Positions 1 to 5,838 of a stretch of 6,149 nucleotides of DNA are shown in pieces. The stretch is from contig USKR01000086.1 in assembly GCA_900555215.1 (NCBI GenBank), positions 1 to 6,149 on the forward strand. Direction: 5' to 3'. Below the pieces are notes generated by a model, which worked only from the letters and a program-made list of their open reading frames with translations, made no database searches and was not told the origin of the DNA. This stretch comes from an uncultured Ruminococcus sp. Its GTDB lineage: Bacteria > Bacillota > Clostridia > Lachnospirales > Lachnospiraceae. The translations under genes and the position numbers were made by a program. Numbering within the stretch: position 1 is the stretch's first letter; each line of letters begins with the position of its first letter.

Positions 1-941
1 CACGTTTGATAGAGCTGTCGAACAGGGTTCCGTCAATCAGGGTATTTATGCTCCAGGAAGAGGTGGCAGACCGGGAGCTGATTGAAACATGGCTCTCATC
101 CAAGAAGGGTCAGAAGGTGTCTTTAAGAATCCCGAAAAAGGGGACAAAGGAGAAGCTGGTGGAACTGGCGGCTGAGAATGCCAGACTGGTGCTGAGCAAA
201 GATAAAGAGCGGCTGAAGCGGGAAGAGGGACGTACGATCGGAGCAGTGAAAGAAATCGCAGCTCTTCTGGAACTGGATGAGATCACCCGAATGGAAGCCT
301 ATGACATATCGAATACGAATGGCTTTGAGTCAGTGGGGTCTATGATCGTCTATGAAAGAGGAAAGCCAAAACGCAATGACTACCGTAAATTTAAGATCCG
401 CGGGATCAAGGGAGCGGATGACTACGGCAGCATGAGAGAGGTGCTGACCAGGCGTTTTACCCATGGGCTGAGAGAGAGGGAAGAAAATGCGGAACTGGGG
501 AAATTTACTGTGTTTCCTGATCTGATCCTCATGGACGGAGGAAAGGGCCAGGTAAACGTGGCTCTTCAGGTATTGGAAGAACTGCATCTGAACATACCGG
601 TATGCGGCATGGTCAAAGATGACCATCATCGTACGAGAGGACTGTATTACCAGAATGTGGAGATACCCATTGACCGGTCTTCTGAGGCATTCCGCCTGAT
701 CACGAGGATACAGGATGAAGCCCACAGATTTGCGATCGACTATCACAGGCAGCTCAGGAGCAAAGGTCAGGTACATTCGATCCTGGATGACATTGAAGGG
801 ATCGGTCCGGCCCGGAGAAAGGCGCTTATGCGCCATTATCTGAGCCTGGACGCGATCAGGGAGGCGAGCGTGGAGGAACTGGCGAAAATCCCGTCCATGA
901 ATGAAAAAGCCGCTGAATCAGTATACAAGTTTTTGCATTAA
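1..941 (+). CDS. uvrC: UvrABC excinuclease subunit UvrC, C-terminal half (5' end cut by window)
   Basis: UvrC makes both incisions around a DNA lesion in nucleotide excision repair, working in the cytoplasm after UvrA/UvrB damage loading. About 311 residues of an expected 600 or so are visible; codons are in phase from base 3, and the GIY-YIG nuclease and UvrB-binding UVR segment lie upstream of the window. Counting from the TTG codon at base 6, the RNase H-like nuclease domain shows its family acidic residues: D100 in AYDISN, D138/D139 in GADDYGSM, D177 in [10 protein letters not shown], and H240 in [10 protein letters not shown]. These match the known UvrC Asp triad plus His. A tandem helix-hairpin-helix DNA-binding region follows at about 259-311 ([13 protein letters not shown], then [15 protein letters not shown]), ending at a normal TAA. 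The visible nuclease domain looks intact. The first 14 or so residues match the family poorly (see findings). The TTG at base 6 is not a real start; the gene is simply open to the left. Confidence 0.97.
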   Translation, partial: RLIELSNRVPSIRVFMLQEEVADRELIETWLSSKKGQKVSLRIPKKGTKEKLVELAAENARLVLSKDKERLKREEGRTIGAVKEIAALLELDEITRMEAYDISNTNGFESVGSMIVYERGKPKRNDYRKFKIRGIKGADDYGSMREVLTRRFTHGLREREENAELGKFTVFPDLILMDGGKGQVNVALQVLEELHLNIPVCGMVKDDHHRTRGLYYQNVEIPIDRSSEAFRLITRIQDEAHRFAIDYHRQLRSKGQVHSILDDIEGIGPARRKALMRHYLSLDAIREASVEELAKIPSMNEKAAESVYKFLH

Positions 942-943
942 TA

Positions 944-952
944 TGTTATGAT
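944..952 (+). promoter_or_regulatory. Possible extended -10 promoter for hprK-glk
   Basis: Just past the uvrC stop the sequence reads TGTTATGAT, an extended -10 element (TGn followed by TATGAT at 947-952). It would give a transcript starting near 959, about 70 nt before hprK. There is no convincing -35 hexamer at 16-18 bp spacing (TACAAG at 924-929 is poor). This is weak, AT-rich-context evidence. hprK and glk may instead be read through from uvrC. Confidence 0.3.
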
Positions 953-1028
953 ATAAAGAAGGGATGAGCGCGGGAAAAACAAAAAAGAAATGCGCTCTGA
1001 CAGGAAATGACAGATAAAGGAGAAGATT

Positions 1029-1961
1029 ATGGGACACGGGATCAGATTAAGCGAAATTGTTGAAAAAATGGATTTGAAGAATCTCACGCCCGAAGTGGAT
1101 ACGAGCGAGACCGAGGTGCATATTCCTGATGTAAACCGTCCTGCTCTGCAGCTTGCAGGTTTCTTTGACCATTTTGATTCAAATCGGGTGCAGATCATAG
1201 GAAATGTGGAATACACATATGTAGAAACTCTCACGGATGAGCGCAGAAGAGAAATCTATGACAGGCTTCTGCAGCATCCGATCCCATGCATTGTATTCTG
1301 CCGGGATATGCAGCCGGAGGATGATTTTCTTGAACTTGCAAAACAGCACGGAGTGCCGGTGTATAAGACGGCAAAACAGACTTCAGATTTTACTGCGGAG
1401 ATCATCCGCTGGATGAACGTAAGGCTCGCGCCCTGCATCTCTATTCACGGCGTTCTTGTGGACGTATACGGCGTGGGAGTTCTGATCATGGGGGAGAGCG
1501 GCATAGGAAAGAGTGAAGCCGCGCTTGAACTGATCAAGAGAGGGCATCGTCTTGTGACGGACGATGTGGTAGAGATCCGGAAGGTGAGTGATGAGACACT
1601 GGTCGGATCTGCTCCGGATATCACAAAACATTTTATCGAACTGCGAGGCATTGGCATCGTGGATGTGAAGTCCATGTTCGGTGTACAGAGTGTCAGAGAG
1701 ACGCAGAATATTGATCTGGTCATTACTCTGGAGGATTGGAGCAGAGATAAGGAATACGACAGACTGGGACTGGAAGAAGAGTATACAGAGTTCCTTGGAA
1801 ACAAGGTTGTGTGCCACAGCATTCCGATCCGTCCGGGAAGAAATCTGGCGATCATTGTAGAGTCGGCGGCTGTCAACCACAGACAGAAACAGATGGGATA
1901 TAACGCGGCTCAGGAGCTCTATAAGAGAGTGCAGGAGAACCTTGCGAAAAAGATGAAATAA
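1029..1961 (+). CDS. hprK: HPr kinase/phosphorylase
   Basis: This bifunctional cytoplasmic enzyme phosphorylates the PTS phosphocarrier HPr on its regulatory serine using ATP or pyrophosphate, and removes that phosphate by phosphorolysis. It is the sensor of carbon catabolite control in low-GC Gram-positives, and fructose-1,6-bisphosphate favours the kinase. At 310 aa the length is normal. The N-terminal domain covers about 1-130. The catalytic domain has H140 (HGVLVDVYG), a P-loop GESGIGKS at 155-162, D178/D179 in VTDDV, the family signature ELRGIGIVDVKSMFG at 204-218, and R245 in the EYDRLG segment. These positions coincide with the numbering I recall for the Lactobacillus casei enzyme, so no gap or frameshift is suspected. 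The ATG is preceded by AAAGGAG (1016-1022) at 6-nt spacing, and no better start lies upstream. It sits 87 bp after uvrC and 23 bp before the glucokinase gene, which suggests an operon with the latter. Confidence 0.98.
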   Translation: MGHGIRLSEIVEKMDLKNLTPEVDTSETEVHIPDVNRPALQLAGFFDHFDSNRVQIIGNVEYTYVETLTDERRREIYDRLLQHPIPCIVFCRDMQPEDDFLELAKQHGVPVYKTAKQTSDFTAEIIRWMNVRLAPCISIHGVLVDVYGVGVLIMGESGIGKSEAALELIKRGHRLVTDDVVEIRKVSDETLVGSAPDITKHFIELRGIGIVDVKSMFGVQSVRETQNIDLVITLEDWSRDKEYDRLGLEEEYTEFLGNKVVCHSIPIRPGRNLAIIVESAAVNHRQKQMGYNAAQELYKRVQENLAKKMK

Positions 1962-1984
1962 GATCTGGGAAGGAGAGAAAGACC

Positions 1985-2923
1985 ATGAAGTATTGTTTTG
2001 GAGTTGACATCGGGGGAACAACAGTGAAGATGGGACTGTTCGAGGAGAACGGGACGATCGTAGACAAATGGGAGATTACAACAGACACGTCAGAGGAAGG
2101 AAAGGCTATCCTTCCGAATGTTGCAGCCTCAGTTGAAAAAAAGATCGAGGAACATCAGATCTCGAAAGAGGATATCAAGGGTATCGGAGTCGGGGTTCCG
2201 GCGCCGGTGACAGCTGACGGTGTTGTTAACGGAAGCGCAAATCTCGGATGGAAATATAAAGAGGTCAGACGCGAACTCGGAGAACTTACAGGGCTTACGG
2301 CTGCTGTCGGAAATGATGCCAATGTTGCCGCTCTCGGCGAGATGTGGAAAGGAGGCGGCGCGGGCGAGAAGAATATGATCATGGTTACTCTTGGCACAGG
2401 AGTAGGAGGCGGCGTGATCATTGACGGGAAGATGCTTGTCGGACAGAACGGCGCAGGAGGAGAGATCGGTCATCTCTGTGTGAACTATGAAGAGACTGAC
2501 CGCTGCGGCTGCGGAAACAGGGGATGTCTTGAGCAGTATGCGTCAGCGACGGGTATCGTAAGACTCGCAAAGCAGAAACTGGGGCAGGAGATGAGACCTA
2601 CGATCTTGAATAAAGAAGACGTGACTGCCAAGGATGTGTTTGATGCAGTGAAAGCGGGCGATGAAGTTGCAAAAGAGATTGCAGCGGTATTCGGAAGATA
2701 TCTGGGATATGGTCTTGCCAATCTTGCGGCAGTAGCGGACCCGGCAGTGTTTGTTATCGGCGGCGGCGTATCCAAGGCAGGAGAGGTGCTGATCCCGTAT
2801 ATCAGAGAGCCCTATATGGAGAGGGCGTTCTTTGCCGATAAGAATGTAAAATTTGTTCTCGCAGAACTGGGAAATGATGCAGGAATCTGCGGCGCGGCAA
2901 AGCTTGTGCTTGATGCTGAATAG
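1985..2923 (+). CDS. glk: ROK-family glucokinase
   Basis: Likely phosphorylates glucose to glucose 6-phosphate with ATP in the cytoplasm, supplying glycolysis with sugar that entered without the PTS or was released from oligosaccharides. The 312-aa protein has the ROK layout: N-terminal phosphate-binding loop DIGGTTVKMG (8-17), catalytic Asp in VGNDANVAALGE (D111), second ATP-phosphate loop TLGTGVGGGV (135-144), substrate motif GGEIGHLCV (158-166), and a zinc site made of H163 plus CGCGNRGC (C174, C176, C181) followed by LEQYAS. A C-terminal adenosine loop FVIGGGVS is also visible. AAGGAG at 1970-1975 sits 9 nt before the ATG. The 23-bp gap to hprK and the strong terminator after its TAG place it last in the transcript. 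ROK members include N-acetylglucosamine and mannose kinases. The E-x-G-H and zinc motifs and the tight N-terminus fit Firmicute glucokinases best, but sugar specificity is inferred from family resemblance only. Confidence 0.93.
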   Translation: MKYCFGVDIGGTTVKMGLFEENGTIVDKWEITTDTSEEGKAILPNVAASVEKKIEEHQISKEDIKGIGVGVPAPVTADGVVNGSANLGWKYKEVRRELGELTGLTAAVGNDANVAALGEMWKGGGAGEKNMIMVTLGTGVGGGVIIDGKMLVGQNGAGGEIGHLCVNYEETDRCGCGNRGCLEQYASATGIVRLAKQKLGQEMRPTILNKEDVTAKDVFDAVKAGDEVAKEIAAVFGRYLGYGLANLAAVADPAVFVIGGGVSKAGEVLIPYIREPYMERAFFADKNVKFVLAELGNDAGICGAAKLVLDAE

Positions 2924-2939
2924 AATTGAGAAAAAAGAA

Positions 2940-2975
2940 AAAGCAGCAGGATCGAATATTCGGTCCTGCTGCTTT
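2940..2975. terminator. Bidirectional intrinsic terminator between glk and the PBP gene
   Basis: A 15-bp inverted repeat (2940-2954 with 2961-2975, one G-T wobble) encloses the 6-nt loop AATATT. Reading leftward for the PBP gene, the stem is followed by a U-rich run (complement of the A-tract at 2931-2942, interrupted by one G), a textbook intrinsic terminator. Reading rightward for glk, the stem ends in TTT but is followed by the weaker GTTATAGGTTTTATT. It therefore probably stops both convergent transcripts, more efficiently for the leftward one. It begins 17 nt after the glk TAG and 47 nt past the PBP stop. Confidence 0.9.
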
Positions 2976-3021
2976 GTTATAGGTTTTATTGCTGCCTAAC
3001 GATAGGGGGTAATCCGATGGC

Positions 3022-5634
3022 TTAAGGCGCGGGGGGAGTCGTAGTCTCTCCGGATCCTCCTCCGCCGCTGTCACCGCCGCCGGTATTGCCTCCGCCGCTG
3101 TCGCCGCCGGTATTGCCTCCGCCGGTATTATCACCGCCACCGGTATTATCTCCATCTCCGGTGTTGTCTCCGCTGCCGCCTGTGCCGTCGGATGGTGTGC
3201 CCGGAGTGGCTGTGCTGTTACCGTTATTGCTGTCGGTGTTTTCGTCAGTATTGTCCTCTGTTTCTTCCGGTTCTTCGGTTTTGTGTCCCTCGCAGACTTC
3301 TTTCACAACAGTATCCTTGTCAAAATACTCTGTGAGTGACGGGCATCCGTCTACAGCAAGTTTACCTGTCTGTGTACAGATTGTTTTCTGGACTACAGAA
3401 GAGGGAACTGTAAAATCCTTATACGCCAGTCCTTCGTGGATGCGCTGCATGATATTTCTCCAGATGACCATATGCCATGACTGGCTCATGTTTTCCATGT
3501 GCTTATTGGCATCATATCCGCCCCATACAGAAGCCGTATAGTACGGTGTGTAAGCGGAAAGCCAAAGGTCGGTGCTGTTTTCCGTTGTACCGGTTTTTCC
3601 TGCTACCGGCATATTGCTCAGCCTTGCAGTTGTACCAGTACCTCTGTTGATAACATCTTCCATAGCGCTTGTAAGAAGGTATGCTGTGGAGTCCTTTATT
3701 ACTTCATGGGTCTCTGGCGCAGAGTTATCGATCAGTACATTCCCGTCGTGGTCGAGGATTTCTGTATAGAGGATCGGCTCTGTGTAAACGCCTCCATTTG
3801 CGATTGCTGCATATGCGGCTGTCATTTCAATGTTGTAAACACCGCGTGTGATTCCGCCAAGGGCAGTGGACTGCGCAACGTCTGACATTCCCGGATAGTC
3901 AGGATCATTGTTTACCAGTGTGGTAAAACCGAATTTCTGAAGGTACTGATAGCCTTTTTCAAGTCCCACAGTTTCTGTCAGAGTGCGGACCGCGCAGACG
4001 TTCATGGAATGCTCGATCGCATAGCGGACTCTTGCCTGACCGATATATTTGCCGTCCCAGTTGTTGACCTGCTGGCCGCTGGCGTAACGGTACGGCTCGT
4101 CCTTGATCGTTGTTGCAAGTGTCATACCGCATTCATTCAGACCCGGCGCATATGTTGAAAGAACCTTAAAACATGATCCGGGCTGTCTGGTAGAATCGGT
4201 CGCCCTGTTCAGAGAAAGGCTGGTTGTCTTTGCGCCTCGTCCGCCAACGATTGCTTTGACCTGTCCTGTATACTGATCCATGACGACAACAGAAGTCTGC
4301 GGCTGGAGAGTGATTGTCAGGTTTTCATCTACAATATCACCGGCTTCGGTATTAATGCCAAGAGTGCTTTTATATTCTTCAACCATGGCGCGCGCTTCAT
4401 CCTCAGAACTGAAAACGAGCGGATTGGCGTCGCCGTAGGTGTTGCTGATGTAAGCGCCGAGTGTTTCCGTATAGTAATTTTCAGCCGTGCCATCTGCCCG
4501 GTGGATCGTCAGAGCGTACTCTACGCCATATTCAGTCATCGGATAGAGAGACTCATCTGCCACTACCTCGTCACAGATCTGCTGGATGGCAAGATCCTGA
4601 GTTGATTTGATCGTCAGACCGTTGCTGTACAGCTGATTGTATGCCTGGGTTTCGGTATACCCTTTTTTCTCCATGAGGTCATTGATCACATCCTCGATCA
4701 TGGCGTCAGTGAAGTAGGAATACGGCGTCGTATCCTCTGTGATCGCCGCGGTCTGCAGGATCCGATCGTAAACAGCGTCTGCCATCGCCTCATCATACTC
4801 AGCCTGCTCGATATAGCCCTGCTCCAGCATTTTGTTGAGGACCTCTTCCCGCCTGTTTGCATTTTCTTCAGGGTTGGTCACCGGATCATACTTGGTCGGG
4901 TTCTGAGTGATCGCTGCAATGACCGCGCACTCAGAGAGCGTCAGGTCCGCCACATCTTTGTTGAAATATCTTGTGGACGCAGTCTGCACTCCGAGGCATC
5001 CCTGCCCTAAATTGATCGTATTCATATACGCTTCAAGAATCTCTTCTTTGCTCATTTCTTTCTCAAACGCCAGTGCAAGATACTGCTCCTGAAGCTTGCG
5101 TTCCACCCGGTCAAAAAACGTATTCTCATTGACAAAGCCTGGGAATATATTGTTTTTGATAAGCTGCTGGGTGAGGGTGCTGGCTCCTTCGGTAAAGTCA
5201 AAGCCGTTGGCAATACCAACAAGACCTGCACGGATGATACCCTGGATATCAATGCCGTTGTGCTCGTAAAAACGTTCGTCCTCGATCGCCACAAATGCAT
5301 GTGGAAGGAACTTCGAATTTGCCGTGATCTCCTCATAAGTCTTATAGACACGGTTAGAGTCGGAATCCTTCAGCGTATCGATCACGGTTCCGTTCTGGTC
5401 CACGATAGTGGTCGTAAATCCTTTAGGCTTAATATCATCCGCTGAGACGGCGGGAGTATCATCAATGATCTTTTTGACAAAGATCGCACCTCCGATGACG
5501 CATATAACTGCCAGAAGGAGAATACAGATGATGAGAGCTTTAAAAAAGCGGACGCCCACACGTTTCTGTTTCATCTTCTTTTTTGAAGAAATACTTTTCT
5601 TTCGCCTGGAAAGATTTTTTTTCCCGTAATTCAC
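3022..5634 (-). CDS. Class A penicillin-binding protein (PBP1A family; transglycosylase/transpeptidase)
   Basis: A bifunctional peptidoglycan synthase anchored in the cytoplasmic membrane with its catalytic domains outside. It polymerises lipid II into glycan strands and cross-links the stem peptides. With the GTG start it has 870 aa: a highly basic cytoplasmic tail (1-30, MNYGKKNLSRRKK...), one membrane segment (about 34-53), a GT51 transglycosylase domain with catalytic E118 in EDERFYEH, GASTLTQQL (150-158) and RKLQEQYLALAFEKEMSKEE (from 179), a linker (about 345-435), and a transpeptidase domain with S487-C-F-K490, S543-M-N545 and K680-TGT. All catalytic motifs are intact. After the transpeptidase come a short Cys/His segment (C753, C764, C781, H784) and a disordered acidic then Gly/Asn/Asp-rich tail (about 785-870). 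GTG is chosen because AAGGAGG (5644-5650) sits 9 nt before it, whereas the in-frame ATG at 5643 touches that site and the TTG at 5655 has none. The gene stands alone, converging on glk and diverging from yigZ. It resembles B. subtilis ponA-type proteins, but I cannot assign the exact paralogue. Confidence 0.95.
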   Translation of the reverse strand: MNYGKKNLSRRKKSISSKKKMKQKRVGVRFFKALIICILLLAVICVIGGAIFVKKIIDDTPAVSADDIKPKGFTTTIVDQNGTVIDTLKDSDSNRVYKTYEEITANSKFLPHAFVAIEDERFYEHNGIDIQGIIRAGLVGIANGFDFTEGASTLTQQLIKNNIFPGFVNENTFFDRVERKLQEQYLALAFEKEMSKEEILEAYMNTINLGQGCLGVQTASTRYFNKDVADLTLSECAVIAAITQNPTKYDPVTNPEENANRREEVLNKMLEQGYIEQAEYDEAMADAVYDRILQTAAITEDTTPYSYFTDAMIEDVINDLMEKKGYTETQAYNQLYSNGLTIKSTQDLAIQQICDEVVADESLYPMTEYGVEYALTIHRADGTAENYYTETLGAYISNTYGDANPLVFSSEDEARAMVEEYKSTLGINTEAGDIVDENLTITLQPQTSVVVMDQYTGQVKAIVGGRGAKTTSLSLNRATDSTRQPGSCFKVLSTYAPGLNECGMTLATTIKDEPYRYASGQQVNNWDGKYIGQARVRYAIEHSMNVCAVRTLTETVGLEKGYQYLQKFGFTTLVNNDPDYPGMSDVAQSTALGGITRGVYNIEMTAAYAAIANGGVYTEPILYTEILDHDGNVLIDNSAPETHEVIKDSTAYLLTSAMEDVINRGTGTTARLSNMPVAGKTGTTENSTDLWLSAYTPYYTASVWGGYDANKHMENMSQSWHMVIWRNIMQRIHEGLAYKDFTVPSSVVQKTICTQTGKLAVDGCPSLTEYFDKDTVVKEVCEGHKTEEPEETEDNTDENTDSNNGNSTATPGTPSDGTGGSGDNTGDGDNTGGGDNTGGGNTGGDSGGGNTGGGDSGGGGSGETTTPPAP
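3049..3180 (-). repeat. Imperfect tandem repeat encoding the Gly/Asn/Asp-rich PBP tail
   Basis: On the plus strand, short units built from CCTCCGCCG, CTGTC(A/G)CCGCCG and CCGGTATT recur. The two clearest copies are a 30-bp unit at 3058-3087 and a near-identical 27-bp unit at 3088-3114, followed by shorter degenerate copies such as CCGGTATTATC at 3123 and 3140. Read on the coding strand they give repeated D-N-T-G-G-G, N-T-G-G and D-S-G-G-G blocks. Unit lengths are multiples of three, so slippage would alter tail length without breaking the frame. Confidence 0.85.
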
Positions 5635-5643
5635 GAATAACAT

Positions 5644-5650
5644 CCTCCTT
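5644..5650 (-). promoter_or_regulatory. Ribosome binding site that sets the PBP start at GTG 5634
   Basis: On the minus strand the sequence is AAGGAGG, near-perfect anti-16S complementarity, ending 9 nt before GTG (5634-5632). The ATG at 5643-5641 begins immediately after it with zero spacing and cannot be used efficiently. The in-frame TTG at 5655 lies upstream of it, next to the predicted transcription start. Confidence 0.85.
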
Positions 5651-5663
5651 TTCAACTCTTATG

Positions 5664-5692
5664 ATTATATCAAATATCATGTTTCAAATAAA
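5664..5692 (-). promoter_or_regulatory. Extended -10 promoter for the PBP gene
   Basis: On the minus strand the sequence reads TGATATAAT: a perfect TATAAT (5669-5664) preceded by the TGn extension (5672-5670). At 17-bp spacing the -35 position holds only TTTATT (5692-5687), so recognition would rest on the extended -10. Transcription would start near 5657, giving a leader of roughly 23 nt that contains the AAGGAGG site. The A/T-rich tract at 5690-5720 further upstream could act as an UP-like element (inference). Confidence 0.65.
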
Positions 5693-5763
5693 GAAAAAAA
5701 TAAAATCTTCATATTTTCTTAGGAATGTTTAGAATTGTAAAATGCCGGAGACAGCGGTTTATA

Positions 5764-5792
5764 TTGTGCATTTTTTGTCAGTCTGGTATAGT
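5764..5792 (+). promoter_or_regulatory. Promoter candidate for yigZ
   Basis: TTGTGC (5764-5769), a 17-bp spacer and TATAGT (5787-5792) form a sigma-A-type promoter, strengthened by TGG immediately before the -10 (extended -10 form TGnTATAGT). The predicted start is near 5799, leaving a leader of about 40 nt. An alternative -35, TTGTCA at 5775-5780, is closer to consensus but has no -10 at the right distance. No operator-like palindrome is evident in the core promoter. Confidence 0.6.
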
Positions 5793-5809
5793 AGTATCAG
5801 TTTGGAAGG

Positions 5810-5822
5810 GGCGCGCCGCGCC
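5810..5822 (+). other. GC-only hairpin in the yigZ leader
   Basis: GGCGC (5810-5814) and GCGCC (5818-5822) can pair across a 3-nt GCC loop in the predicted leader, only a few bases before the GGAGGAGG ribosome binding site at 5826-5833. The alternative 8-bp palindrome GGCGCGCC (5810-5817) overlaps it. The block stands out sharply from the AT-rich promoter DNA next to it. A function in translation or mRNA stability is only inference. Confidence 0.4.
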
Positions 5823-5838
5823 GCCGGAGGAGGTCGCA

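Noticed and set aside
330..836. 168-codon open frame on the minus strand inside uvrC
   Set aside because: It lies wholly antisense to well-conserved UvrC nuclease-domain sequence, has no ribosome binding site I can see, and its translation shows no recognisable domain.
966..997. Terminator between uvrC and hprK
   Set aside because: Only 6-7 bp of stem with a 20-nt loop and no following T-run.
1130..1145. Possible catabolite-responsive (cre) site in hprK
   Set aside because: TGTAAACCGTCC starts like a cre site but lacks the central CG at the required position and has no matching right half.
1383..2021. 212-codon and nested minus-strand frames opposite hprK
   Set aside because: They are antisense to conserved HprK catalytic motifs and even overlap the hprK-glk gap and the glk start. 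Their compositions look like shadow translations (Ser/Arg/His-rich), with no family resemblance.
2802..3155. 117-codon minus-strand frame spanning the terminator
   Set aside because: It runs through the end of the PBP gene, the intrinsic terminator and the antisense of glk, so it cannot be a sensible transcript. Its Ala-rich repeats come from the same low-complexity DNA.
3049..3180. Possible CRISPR-like or regulatory repeat array
   Set aside because: The units are contiguous, degenerate, multiples of three and lie inside an intact reading frame. There are no unique spacers.
3086..3541. 151-codon plus-strand frame rich in Pro (PPPVLSPPPVL pattern)
   Set aside because: The proline repeats are the antisense reading of the PBP Gly-rich tail repeat. 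There is no promoter or ribosome binding site, and it ends inside the conserved transpeptidase coding region.
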